Shown piece after piece: positions 44,346-54,064 of a stretch of DNA of 64,000 nucleotides. Position numbers and translations under genes: made by a program. The stretch's first letter is position 1. Every line of letters starts with the position of its first letter. The notes under the pieces are model-generated. The model did not search any database. It saw only the letters and a list, made by a program, of their open reading frames with translations, and was not told the origin of the DNA. Source of the stretch: Ignavibacteriaceae bacterium (GTDB lineage Bacteria; Bacteroidota; Ignavibacteria; Ignavibacteriales; Ignavibacteriaceae); contig JABWCL010000033.1 of the NCBI GenBank assembly GCA_013360295.1, positions 1 through 64,000 of the forward strand, written 5' to 3'.

Positions 44346-47300
44346 ATGCGACTTATTATTCCACTTATTCTAATATTAAACATCCTCATAACCGGGTCGG
44401 TAAATAAACCCGAAATTTCGGCCGGGGCAGGGTATTTTATAATTACTTATAAAGAACTTAACTATAAGTCATCAGTTAAAAGATTTGGAAATCTGACCAT
44501 AAGGGATTATACCGAATACACAGATGAATCGTCGGCGGGTAATTATAAGTTACCAAAAGCCAGCCTGATTATTGCGCTTCCCCGGGAGATTAAACCGGAG
44601 TTTGAACTAAAAATTGCTTCCACCAGGGTTTATGAATCGGAAATACCCGCGCTTAATCCTTCAATGACCCAAAACAATGATTCGGCATTTACTTTGGAGG
44701 AAGTATTTGATTATGCTGCCGCACAAAGAAATTACACAGAAAAACTAATCACAGTAAAAAAATATTTCTGGTTGAGAAATTACTATTGTGCCGAAGTTGA
44801 GGTAAGCCCGGTTATTTTCAATGCAGCAGATAATAAACTCACAGAAATCACTGCGTATAGTATAATAATTAGGCATCCCTCCCTTCAGAATATCCAATTA
44901 TCAAGTCCTGTAAAAATTGAATCTGACTTTGATAATGTCCTTTCATCGGTAATATCAAATCACTCAATAGCGGGACAGTTCAGGTCTCTGCCGCCTTTGC
45001 CGGAAAATGATACTACAGGTAACTGGATAAATTACTCCGCCGACTATGTTAAAGTAGGAATCGCCAAAGATGCCGTTTATCGTATAACCAGGCAAGACTT
45101 TGAACAATTAACTATTTCAATAGCTTCTATTGATCCAAGGACATTCAGACTATATTATCGTGGAACAGAAACTGGAATCTTTGTGAAGGGCGAGGAGGAC
45201 GGTTCTTTTGATCCTAATGATTACATTGAATTTTCCGCAAGGATGAACTATACCGGAGGTGATGAACGCAGAGCAAATAGTTCTCAGGAACCGTACGCAA
45301 ATTTTATGGACCTCTACACAGACACCACCTATTTCTTTCTCACTTGGGGAAACGGTACCGGGAAACGAATCAGAATTCAATCACAGCAGGCATCAGGTTT
45401 AACTGATACTCTGAATTACTATACTTTCTTTGCTCATATCGAACAAAATAATATGTACCAACCGCTTTCATTAAGTACGGTTACAAACCAGGACCCTGAC
45501 TGGACATCAACAAATGCCTGGGTATGGCAATGGTATGGTACTAATACATTGAATTACACAATAAATATTACAGACCCGATCCCGAATAGAAATGCAGCTT
45601 TTTATTTCAAGGCCATTAGCGGAGCGTCTAGTATACCGTCTAATTCCCACAACATTGCCCTGCGGGTCAACCAGAATCTTGTAGACACTGCTGTATTTAA
45701 TCGCAATGAAGTGATTTTTATTGGAAAAACTTACAACTCCAGCATATTAACGAGCGGAAACAATACTTTAACCATCCAGAATCACTCCAATGGGACTTCT
45801 TCTAATCTTCTGGCAATGGACTGGTATGAATATGAATACCCCAGATTACTTCGTGCCTACGGAGACTCTCTGATATTTGAAATCCGCGATAGCATTTCAA
45901 GAGCTCACAGAATCATCAGAATTGAAGGTGTTTCTCAGTCTCAGCTTTCATTATACAAGTGGGGGATTAATCCGAAGAAAATTGAGAATTATTTACTGAC
46001 TGGCAGCTCGATGATTTTCTCAGATACGGTTGGAAGCGGGGACATATATATGCTGATGCCGGATTCTAAGATTCTCAAACCACAATTTTTGCAAAAAAAG
46101 AATTTCATCAATCTCAGAAGCAACCTGAGATCAGCCGAGTATATTACTCTTACAAATAAAGTTTTTAAGACAGAAGCGGAAGAATACTCAGACTTTATCA
46201 AGAATAGTTATCAACTCAACACGACAACAATTTTTGTTAACGATATTTTCGATGAATTCAATTTCGGATATCCCGATCCCGCAGCTATTCGCCTCTTTTT
46301 ACGCACAAGTTATTCAAATTGGCAAGCTCCAAAACCCTCTTATTTGTTCATAATAGGTTCAGCTTCCTACGACTATAAGAGGTATGTGTTTAAGTCGAGA
46401 GGGTATGAACTCAATCAAAACTGGGTAATTTCCTACGGAGAGCCAGTGAGTGATGTTTACTATACTATGTTTGATTCAAACCAGCCATTGATACCGCAAA
46501 TGTATTGCGGACGTCTGCCCGCCAAAGAAAAATCGCACATTACAAATTACCTTGGCAAACACAGTAATTATCTTTCTCAGCGTTACGATCAATGGAATAA
46601 AAAAGCAATCTTTTTCTCCGGTGGTGACGCAAACGACCCATCGCAGTTAGTTCAGTATAAATCTATTAACGATGCAATCATCTCACAGTATGCAACCGTC
46701 CCCCCATATTCACTGAATCATGATCATTTTTATAAAACCGCTAATCCCCAGAGTGATTTTGGACCGTACGATCCAATTTATATTAAAAATTCAATTGATG
46801 AGGGAGGCGTATTCATATCCTATATTGGGCACAGCGGCACACGCACGTGGGATAATTCAATTGCCGACCCGAATCAATTACTTAATAAAGTAAACAAGAG
46901 CCCGCTCGTAACGGACTTTGGCTGCAGCACGGTGAAGTTTGCGGAACCTGATGTTGAAGCTTTTGGAGCGCTTTTTGTAAATACCGGACAGACTATCGGA
47001 TATATCGGCAATACCTCTCTTGGGTTTACATCAACCTCAACGATCCTTCCGGGATATTTTTATGGAAATATTTTATCAGATTCGATTCTTCAGATCGGTG
47101 TGGCATCCACACAGTCTAAACTAAAAATGTTCGGCACTCTCGGAAGCACTGGTACATACAGAATATTCGCTTATACAAATACGTTAATGGGAGATCCGAT
47201 AATCAAATTGGCTCTTCCGTCAATGCCGAACCTTAAATTATCGAATTCTGATTATGAAATCTTAAACAGCAATCCAAATGACTCCGATGATTCTCTAACA

Positions 47301-49682
47301 ATTAAAATTCGCTATTTCAATATAGGCAGTTTCAGAGAGGATTCAATATCCATTTCTGTCATCAGCAAAGTTGGAAGTATTTTAACGAACCAGCAAGTCG
47401 TTAAAGTGCGTTTACCGGAGTTTTCCGGGGAGGCGACATTTTCACTCCCCATCAAAAATCGTCCGGGCAGACATTCTGTAACATTCATACTCGATGAATC
47501 AAACATCATTAATGAAATTTATGAGGATGATAATAAAATCGAATTCACTTTTAATGTTGCGTCACTATCTCTACGGGATTATGGCAGGAATCTGCTTGCA
47601 TCTTATTCCTCACCGAATGTAAAACTTATTAACAATACTCTGATTGCGTCCGGAAATCCCGGGGAGATTATCGCCGAAATAGATACCTTAACAAGTTTTA
47701 ATTCAGCAAATTCAATAATAAAGCCTATTGATACATTTTTCACAAAAATTACTTTTAACGGTCTTCAAAACGGTAAAAGATATTATGTGCGGACCAGATA
47801 TAATCAAACTGATACATTATGGGGTTTTACAAATTCAGTTATGTCCTCATTAAGGGACTTTCGTTTTTATCTTAATGATTCTTACAGTCTGCTTAATCAG
47901 GAACTTACAGGAACCAAGTTAGATGATCCGGGAATTTTACTTTTGACAGACTCATTACAGATTTCCGTAATGTCTGGCAGCGGGAATTACAGCAAATTCG
48001 GAAGTGTGACCCGGAATGGAATTAATGTTCTGCCAAATACATTTTCCTGGGGCTTTGGGATCGCTGTTTTTGATCTCAGTGATTTTTCACTTGATACAGC
48101 AATGTCTTACTGGTCCGGGGCAAGTATTGATGAAGCAGTTGCACTGACTAATCTGATAAACTCAGTTGATACCGGAAAACTTGTTGCAATGTGTGTAATA
48201 GATGATGGTGCCTCCAATCTGAATGCAAACCTGAAATCAGCGATTAAAACTCTCGGCTCGACGAAGGTTGACAGTATAAAATTCAGGACCCCCTGGACTC
48301 TTATTGGAATAAAAGGAGGCGCCCCTGGTTCAGCAAAGGAAGAGGTCAGATCCAGTACGTACCAGGGAATTCTCACTATTGATACTATGTTTCTCCGGGA
48401 CAGAGCGAGAGGTACTTTATTAACCCAGGAACTAACTGATGCGGCCTCCTGGGGATCGGTACATTTGGTAAAAACACAACCGGAAGGCTCGCAAATAAAA
48501 GTACGCCCAGTTGGTATTAAGGCGGATGGTTCCGCGGATACATTGGGCTATTTAAGTTTTAGCTCTGACTCCGCTTCAATTACGGGTCTGAGTGTTAAAA
48601 CATATCCATCGTTCAGATTCCTTATTGAATTGGAGAAAGGAAGCAGTCCCACTTCCCCGGTTCTCCATTCATTCGGTGTCAACTATGACCTAAAACCGGA
48701 AATAGGAGTAAACTACCAGACCGTCAGTGAAACAAAGGATACTGTGTTTAGCGGAGAAACTATCACTCTCAATTTTAAAGTTTATAATGCTGGAGATTAC
48801 AAGGCAGATAGCTTTAAAGTCTTGGTGGATATTGTCAATCCGGATAATTCGCGAAACCGGATTTTCGATACATTAGTTACAACTTTAGGGGCTGAACAAA
48901 ACCGGGCGTTCTCGCTGGATTACACTCCTCTCGTCGGCGCTTCGCAAAGGAAGTTTTCCATTCAGATTGATCCGGATAACAGAGTGGATGAATTCTATAA
49001 GGATAACAACACTTATGAAATTCCTTTTGTCATAAAGCCTGATACAAGCGACGCATTCATCGTGTTAAAAAATCAGGGAGGGGAGTTTTTTGATGATGAG
49101 TTCCTCCCATCACGCCCCAATATTAGAATTGAATTGCACGATCCTTCGCTTCTCCCCGTTAATGACACTTCAAATATCAGGATAGAACTAAACGGTGAAA
49201 GAGTCTACTATAATCCGGGCGAGTTAAGTTATTCATTTAGCAATAATAACCCCAAAATGGTAGCAGAGTATACCCCGAGTTTATCAGCAGGTGAGTATGA
49301 ACTTAATGTGAAAGCTAAAAATGCATTGGGTGTTCTTCTCGATTCAACCGGTATTACCAAAAGATTTATCGTTTCGGATGAAGCAAAACTAATGAGTGTC
49401 TATCCCTATCCAAATCCATCCAATGGCCCAACTAACTTTACATTCATTCTTCCTGCCGTACCCGAAGAACTCAAAATAAAAATCTTCACAATCTCCGGAA
49501 GGTTAATAAAAGAAATCTCCCGTTCCGGCGCCGAGCTTAAACATAACTTTAACTATATCCCCTGGGATGGTCGCGACGAAGACGGTGATGAGGTGGCGAA
49601 CGGAGTTTATTTATATAAGATCTATATACGAAAAGACGGAAAACTATACTCTGAGACTCACAAGCTTGCCATCGTGCGATAA
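44346..49682 (+). CDS. Gingipain-family C25 cysteine peptidase (PorU-like), with CARDB and FlgD-like regions
   Basis: A 1778-aa exported protein. Signal peptide about 1-17. N-terminal prodomain-like region to about 600. The C25 peptidase domain follows, with ISYIGHSGTRTW (His829) and PLVTDFGCSTV (Cys860) as the likely catalytic pair. Then CARDB-type beta domains (about 985-1080 and 1460-1560: DSISISVISKVGS, DTVFSGETITLNFKVYNAGDYKADSF), and a C-terminal FlgD-like/T9SS sorting domain (YPYPNPSNGPTNF, WDGRDEDGDEVANGVYLYKI). PorU in Bacteroidota is the sortase that removes T9SS signals; PorU itself has a similar C25 domain. Either sortase or secreted protease is possible; large size favours a secreted C25 enzyme. 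Isolated gene. Confidence 0.85.
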   Translation: MRLIIPLILILNILITGSVNKPEISAGAGYFIITYKELNYKSSVKRFGNLTIRDYTEYTDESSAGNYKLPKASLIIALPREIKPEFELKIASTRVYESEIPALNPSMTQNNDSAFTLEEVFDYAAAQRNYTEKLITVKKYFWLRNYYCAEVEVSPVIFNAADNKLTEITAYSIIIRHPSLQNIQLSSPVKIESDFDNVLSSVISNHSIAGQFRSLPPLPENDTTGNWINYSADYVKVGIAKDAVYRITRQDFEQLTISIASIDPRTFRLYYRGTETGIFVKGEEDGSFDPNDYIEFSARMNYTGGDERRANSSQEPYANFMDLYTDTTYFFLTWGNGTGKRIRIQSQQASGLTDTLNYYTFFAHIEQNNMYQPLSLSTVTNQDPDWTSTNAWVWQWYGTNTLNYTINITDPIPNRNAAFYFKAISGASSIPSNSHNIALRVNQNLVDTAVFNRNEVIFIGKTYNSSILTSGNNTLTIQNHSNGTSSNLLAMDWYEYEYPRLLRAYGDSLIFEIRDSISRAHRIIRIEGVSQSQLSLYKWGINPKKIENYLLTGSSMIFSDTVGSGDIYMLMPDSKILKPQFLQKKNFINLRSNLRSAEYITLTNKVFKTEAEEYSDFIKNSYQLNTTTIFVNDIFDEFNFGYPDPAAIRLFLRTSYSNWQAPKPSYLFIIGSASYDYKRYVFKSRGYELNQNWVISYGEPVSDVYYTMFDSNQPLIPQMYCGRLPAKEKSHITNYLGKHSNYLSQRYDQWNKKAIFFSGGDANDPSQLVQYKSINDAIISQYATVPPYSLNHDHFYKTANPQSDFGPYDPIYIKNSIDEGGVFISYIGHSGTRTWDNSIADPNQLLNKVNKSPLVTDFGCSTVKFAEPDVEAFGALFVNTGQTIGYIGNTSLGFTSTSTILPGYFYGNILSDSILQIGVASTQSKLKMFGTLGSTGTYRIFAYTNTLMGDPIIKLALPSMPNLKLSNSDYEILNSNPNDSDDSLTIKIRYFNIGSFREDSISISVISKVGSILTNQQVVKVRLPEFSGEATFSLPIKNRPGRHSVTFILDESNIINEIYEDDNKIEFTFNVASLSLRDYGRNLLASYSSPNVKLINNTLIASGNPGEIIAEIDTLTSFNSANSIIKPIDTFFTKITFNGLQNGKRYYVRTRYNQTDTLWGFTNSVMSSLRDFRFYLNDSYSLLNQELTGTKLDDPGILLLTDSLQISVMSGSGNYSKFGSVTRNGINVLPNTFSWGFGIAVFDLSDFSLDTAMSYWSGASIDEAVALTNLINSVDTGKLVAMCVIDDGASNLNANLKSAIKTLGSTKVDSIKFRTPWTLIGIKGGAPGSAKEEVRSSTYQGILTIDTMFLRDRARGTLLTQELTDAASWGSVHLVKTQPEGSQIKVRPVGIKADGSADTLGYLSFSSDSASITGLSVKTYPSFRFLIELEKGSSPTSPVLHSFGVNYDLKPEIGVNYQTVSETKDTVFSGETITLNFKVYNAGDYKADSFKVLVDIVNPDNSRNRIFDTLVTTLGAEQNRAFSLDYTPLVGASQRKFSIQIDPDNRVDEFYKDNNTYEIPFVIKPDTSDAFIVLKNQGGEFFDDEFLPSRPNIRIELHDPSLLPVNDTSNIRIELNGERVYYNPGELSYSFSNNNPKMVAEYTPSLSAGEYELNVKAKNALGVLLDSTGITKRFIVSDEAKLMSVYPYPNPSNGPTNFTFILPAVPEELKIKIFTISGRLIKEISRSGAELKHNFNYIPWDGRDEDGDEVANGVYLYKIYIRKDGKLYSETHKLAIVR

Positions 49683-49723
49683 AAATCAATTTGACAGTAG
49701 TTCTGTGAGATTCATCTAATATT

Positions 49724-50764
49724 ATGAGTAGTTATTCTGGAAATAATCTGCAATTAAGGTTGTCTTACTGGATTTTACTCCCGGTGATATCCGCAATGGT
49801 TTTAGGTTCGTTCATCAGAACAGGTATTGACGGTTACGAAAGAGCAATGTTCAGCGAAATGATAGACGGCACGGCGCATAAACCGTTTGTTTACAGAGCA
49901 CTGATTCCTCTAGCTGTTAAGTCTATTACTTATGCAATCCCGGATAATATTGAAGCCCTTATTGACAAATGGGGGTATGAAAAAATTAATTTTGTAAAAA
50001 AGAGGGAAGGTGTCCGGTTAACAGAAATTTCAATCGTATTATTTTTTAGTTATTTATCAATTATGGGATTTGCCTGGAGCCTGCATATATTGGGCAAGCA
50101 CTTTTATAACTTCAAAGAAATCACCGGATATATAATTTCATTAACTGCAGTAGCCGGTATCCCCGTCTTTTTTCAGTATTACAGTTATATGTATGATCTG
50201 CCCCAACTTTTTCTTTTTACACTCTCCTTATATTATTTAGCAAAAGAGAGATGGAGTTATTTCCTGGCCCTTTTCACAATAACCACAATAAATAAAGAGA
50301 CATCGATACTCCTGATTTTAATTTTCTTTATTCATTACCGTCAAATTTTACCTATAAGTGAATTCAGGAAACTGCTTGCGTTACAGTTCTCAATCTTTGC
50401 GATAATTAAACTAACGCTAACTTCGCTTTTCTGGGAGAATAATGGAACTTTTGTTGAGTTTCATTTAAAACATAATTTATTTTTAGCCCCGTTTACCATC
50501 TCGCAATTCGTTTCTTTTATCCTTATCGGTATCGGATTATCATATGCCTGGAACAATAAACCAAAGTTCCTTCGCAACTCACTTTTTATATTGATACCAC
50601 TTCTAGGTTTGACTTTTTTTCTTGGGTTGTTAGATGAGTATCGAGACTACTATGAGAGCTACCCGATAATAGTACTTTTAATTTATCCCAGTATTCATTC
50701 TTTATTTAACAACTCCTCAGGCCTAATGAAGAACCTCCCGGAAACACTCCGGAAGGCTGTTTGA
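49724..50764 (+). CDS. Multi-spanning membrane protein, paralogue of the 43006 gene
   Basis: A 346-aa protein with about 9 membrane segments. SEMIDGTAHKPFVYRALIPLAVKSI and FTITTINKETSILLI share layout with the 43006-44193 product. Placed downstream of the C25 gene by 41 bases; may belong to the same transcription unit. Possibly a membrane glycosyltransferase for decorating surface proteins, but no function can be assigned. Confidence 0.65.
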   Translation: MSSYSGNNLQLRLSYWILLPVISAMVLGSFIRTGIDGYERAMFSEMIDGTAHKPFVYRALIPLAVKSITYAIPDNIEALIDKWGYEKINFVKKREGVRLTEISIVLFFSYLSIMGFAWSLHILGKHFYNFKEITGYIISLTAVAGIPVFFQYYSYMYDLPQLFLFTLSLYYLAKERWSYFLALFTITTINKETSILLILIFFIHYRQILPISEFRKLLALQFSIFAIIKLTLTSLFWENNGTFVEFHLKHNLFLAPFTISQFVSFILIGIGLSYAWNNKPKFLRNSLFILIPLLGLTFFLGLLDEYRDYYESYPIIVLLIYPSIHSLFNNSSGLMKNLPETLRKAV

Positions 50765-50904
50765 GTACAAAACTGATTCCCCAAATTATTTAAGAGGAAA
50801 TCAGCGGATAGTGATATAAAGTTCAACAGCAATCTCACAATAATTTTAAGTTTTCTAACACTATTTTTTCTTAACTTTAGAAGTTAATTTTTAAGGATTT
50901 AATT

Positions 50905-52213
50905 ATGAAAAAACTTACTCTCGCTCTTTTTGTTCTTTTTACTGCCTTTTCCGTTTTCCCTCAGACTTTCACTCAGGATAAGACTGGGTATGAATTTTAT
51001 TGACGGGAAAAGCTATTTCGCTTTCCGTTTCACCCCTGAGTTCTCTCTATCCAAGGTGGGTGTCGGGCTGGACCTTAATCTTGAAGTCGGGACTGACGGT
51101 AAGATCAGGAAGGAAAACTTCAATGAGACTTCTGATTATCTCAGCATCATCAGGTATGTCCGTTATGGCAATAAAAAAGAACCGGTGTTTGTAAAAGTTG
51201 GTGCTATCGACGGCTACACGCTCGGTCACGGCAGTATTATGTACCTCTATAATAACAGCCCAAGTTTTGATGCGCGCAAGATTGGCCTTGTGGTTGATAT
51301 TGAATTTGATAAATGGGGATTTGAATCAATTTACAGCGACTTCAGCCAGGGCGGTATCTTCGGCGCGCGTGGTTATACAAAACCTCTGCGCTTCACTCCG
51401 CTTGCCAGCGTTCCGGTAATTGGTAATCTTGAGGTCGGAGCTACTTTTGCTTCCGATTTTAATAAATATGCTGGCGTAAGAAGCGGTATCACTAATGCTT
51501 CCGGTGAATTTGAGGCGGTGGTTGATGATAAGTCCGTAAGCGTTATCGGTTTTGATATGGGTCTGCCGCTTTTCACTACTTCGTTCGCGAACTCAATGCT
51601 CTATCTTGATTTTGTAAAATTCGCAAACGCAGGTTCAGGCACCTCTGCCGGTGTTATCTTTAATCTTGGCGCGGGCGGTATGCTTTCTGCTTCTGTAAAA
51701 CTCGAGAGAAGGCTTAACGGCTCTGAGTTCATCCCCTCTTACTTCAACGCTCTGTATGAACTGGAAAGATTCAAATTTATCAGCGCTGCAAATACTGTCG
51801 TTAGTAAATACAATGCACTCAAAGCTTCGACCACATCTGATAACGGTTATTTCGGCGGACTCGGCGTGAATGTACTTAACCTCCTTACTGTTAACGGAAG
51901 CTATCAGAGGCTGGACAAAGACGCAAAGAGCGGCTTGCTCCATATCTCAGCCGACCTTGTGCCAAAAGACCTTCCATTTATAGCACGCGCCGGATATGAT
52001 AAAGTGAATATTCAGTCTGAGTCTGATATGTTTAAACTGGATGACCGTTCAGTGCTCTATGCTGAAACAGGCTATAAGCCTTACTCCTGGATGCTCGTTA
52101 CAATGGTCTATCAGTGGACATACACTCCGCAAAGGGACGGATCCGATAACATCATCGGCTTTGTTCCCCAGAAAAAAGTTGAACCGAGAGTTTATTTTAT
52201 CTACCCGTTCTGA
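50905..52213 (+). CDS. Outer-membrane-type protein with frameshift after signal peptide
   Basis: AAGGA followed by ATG at 50905 begins MKKLTLALFVLFTAFSVFPQ, a textbook signal peptide, but this frame stops at 51001-51003. The large body (about 405 aa; NFIDGKSYFAFRFTPEFSLSKVG, YLSIIRYVRYG, GHGSIMYLYNNSPSFDARKIGLV) is in the next frame and has no good start of its own. One base lost or two gained between 50965 and 51000 would join them. The body is glycine-rich with alternating beta strands, like outer-membrane barrels of unknown role. It could be a true frameshift, a programmed event or a sequence error. Confidence 0.7.
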
Positions 52214-52225
52214 TAAACTGATTTT

Positions 52226-52915
52226 ATGAATAAAAAGATACTCGTTGTCGAAGATGAACCTTCAATGCGGCTTGGGCTGACCGATAACCTTGAATTCGAA
52301 GGTTATGAGGTTGAGACAGCCTCTGACGGCAAAGAGGGCCTAAAAAAAATCCTCGACAATGAGTATCATCTTGTTCTTCTGGATGTGATGCTGCCGCAGA
52401 TGTCCGGTTTTGACGTTTGTAAATCCGTTAGAAATGCCGGCAAAACAACCCCGATAATTATGCTTACTGCTAAAGGGGAAGAAGTTGATAAAGTTATCGG
52501 GCTTGAGTTGGGAGCAGATGATTACATTACTAAACCCTTCAGCCTGCGTGAATTAATTGCACGTGTGAAAGCAATGCTGAGAAGAACCGATGCAGCATCC
52601 TCCCCCGTCCCCACGGATGACATCAGGATAGGAAAGCTGACTGTCAATTTCACGAGTTATACGGCGCACGAGGGGAAAAAAGAAGTTCAGCTTTCACATA
52701 AAGAGTTCGAAATACTTAGCTATTTGTTTAAGCACCGCAATTCCACCGTTAGCCGCGACGACCTTCTCACAAATATATGGGGATACGACGAAAGCCCCAC
52801 CACCCGTACTGTTGATAATTTTATTTTACGCTTAAGACAAAAGATCGAAACCGATTCCGAAAACCCAAGGATCATAATCACCGTCCACGGCGTTGGCTAC
52901 AAAATGCTCTTTTGA
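52226..52915 (+). CDS. OmpR/PhoB-type response regulator
   Basis: A 229-aa regulator. Receiver domain 1-115: KILVVEDEPSM (acidic pair), phospho-Asp in LLDVMLPQMSGFD (Asp53), IMLTAKG (Thr) and ADDYITKPFSLREL (Lys). Winged-helix DNA-binding domain 130-229: LSHKEFEILSYLFKHRN and RTVDNFILRLRQKIE. It activates or represses genes after phosphorylation. No histidine kinase gene is adjacent, so the partner is elsewhere. It is 12 bases after the outer-membrane-type gene and probably cotranscribed with it. Confidence 0.93.
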   Translation: MNKKILVVEDEPSMRLGLTDNLEFEGYEVETASDGKEGLKKILDNEYHLVLLDVMLPQMSGFDVCKSVRNAGKTTPIIMLTAKGEEVDKVIGLELGADDYITKPFSLRELIARVKAMLRRTDAASSPVPTDDIRIGKLTVNFTSYTAHEGKKEVQLSHKEFEILSYLFKHRNSTVSRDDLLTNIWGYDESPTTRTVDNFILRLRQKIETDSENPRIIITVHGVGYKMLF

Positions 52916-53165
52916 GAATTAAGAATTAAAAATTAAGAATTATGAATTAAAACTATTCAACTCAAAATCCCACTAGGGATTAAGAATTGTAATTAGCATC
53001 TACTCCACTCAAAATCCCATAGGGGATTAAGAATTAAAACTTTTCAACTCAAAATCCCACTAGGGATTAAGAATTGTAATTAACATCTACTACACTCAAA
53101 ATCCTATAAGGGATTACGAATTCAACCCATTCAACTCAAAATCCCATAAGGAATTTGGAATTTCC
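52916..53165. repeat. 87-base tandem repeat of paired hairpins after the regulator gene
   Basis: TTAA-type words (52916-52955) lead into five copies of CTCAAAATCCC-ACTA-GGGATT-type units starting at 52961, 53008, 53048, 53095 and 53135. The spacing alternates 47 and 40, so the higher-order unit is 87 bases with two hairpins each (AATCCC/GGGATT, 6-bp stems). The intervening sequences are also repeated (TAATTAGCATCTAC / TAATTAACATCTAC). Confidence 0.85.
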
Positions 53166-53253
53166 CCCTTCGCTCTCACCTCGCCCCCTCCCCTTCCTTA
53201 ACCCATAAAAGTATAACAAACAAAAACCCTAACCCAACAACCTTTACTCTACC

Positions 53254-53413
53254 TGCAACTGTGACTGTTACCGTAACTGTTACTGATACTATTACTGTTA
53301 CTGTCACTGCACTCTTTTCCCTGTTCCCTCTTCTCTGTTCCCTCTTCTCTGCTCTCTGTTCCCTGAAAAAACTTTGATCATTGATCATTGATCATTGTTC
53401 ATTGATAATTGTT
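53254..53413. repeat. Three consecutive simple-sequence tracts
   Basis: ACTGTTACTG-type hexamers at about 53254-53314, CTGTTCCCTCTTCT-type units at about 53314-53365, and TGATCAT-type heptamers at about 53375-53410. They sit between the hairpin repeats and the HEAT-repeat gene. All are imperfect, so they look old rather than freshly expanded. Confidence 0.8.
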
Positions 53414-53415
53414 TG

Positions 53416-53462
53416 GTGACATCTTTTTACATCTGTTTACTTCACCGTGACACCTTTTACAT
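53416..53462. promoter_or_regulatory. GTGACA(T/C)CTTTTTACA direct repeats upstream of the HEAT-repeat gene
   Basis: GGTGACATCTTTTTACA at about 53415 and CGTGACACCTTTTACA at about 53447 are 32 bases apart, about three helical turns. They are about 70-115 bases ahead of the ATG at 53531, where a regulator could act. A further TGTGACAATT pair lies at 53984-54003 before the next gene. Confidence 0.3.
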
Positions 53463-53530
53463 ATTCCCCCTGTAATTTAGCATCAGAAATTAATTCAATT
53501 TTCTTTAATGCTATTTGAAAGGATACTACG

Positions 53531-53977
53531 ATGTGTACAAGAAGAAGTTCGGTTTTTGACTACCAGCCTTTAACGGTTGTGACCCTTATGTTTGTCCTGG
53601 TTCTTTTTTCCTCCGCTTTTGCCCAGAAGCCCGCTGCGGTTAAAATGAGCAACGCGGCGATAGGTAACCTGGTAAACGCCCTGAATTCAGAGAATGACGG
53701 GCTGAGAAGAAGCGCGATCTACCTCGCCGGAAAAAACAAGGTTAAAGAGGTGGTTGATGTGCTGATTGAAAGACTGAATAAGGAGAAGGAAGCTGGAATG
53801 AAGATCCTCACCGCGCTCAGCTTATATAACATCGGCGACAACCGCGGTATGGAAAAAGTTCATTTAGCAGCTGTTACCGACCCGGATCTCCGTGTAAGAA
53901 GAATGTGCACCGCGATTTTCAGCGAGTACCTGAGCGATAATAATTACAACAGCGCGAATTTGCTCAACGAGTTTTAA
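53531..53977 (+). CDS. Exported HEAT-repeat-like protein
   Basis: A 148-aa protein with a signal peptide (about 1-32, ending AFAQ) and three short HEAT-like helix pairs: IGNLVNALNSENDGLRRSAIYLAG, VKEVVDVLIERLNKEKE and MEKVHLAAVTDPDLRVRRM. HEAT repeats mediate protein contacts. AAAGGA precedes the ATG. Conserved small proteins of this kind are found in Ignavibacteria genomes; function unknown. Confidence 0.75.
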   Translation: MCTRRSSVFDYQPLTVVTLMFVLVLFSSAFAQKPAAVKMSNAAIGNLVNALNSENDGLRRSAIYLAGKNKVKEVVDVLIERLNKEKEAGMKILTALSLYNIGDNRGMEKVHLAAVTDPDLRVRRMCTAIFSEYLSDNNYNSANLLNEF

Positions 53978-54064
53978 TAATCCTGTGACAATTTGTGACA
54001 ATTCATTACCTGATGTTACAGTTAAAGAGTTTATATTCTAAATAAATATTAAAAATTTATCACC

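Noticed and set aside
52961-53162. Possible small CRISPR array
   Set aside because: The sequences between the hairpin units are themselves repeated and only 12-20 bases long, the repeats vary, and there is no cas gene.
53176-53388. Minus-strand frame encoding a Val-Thr repeat
   Set aside because: It is a translation of the simple-sequence tracts, with no start signal or family.
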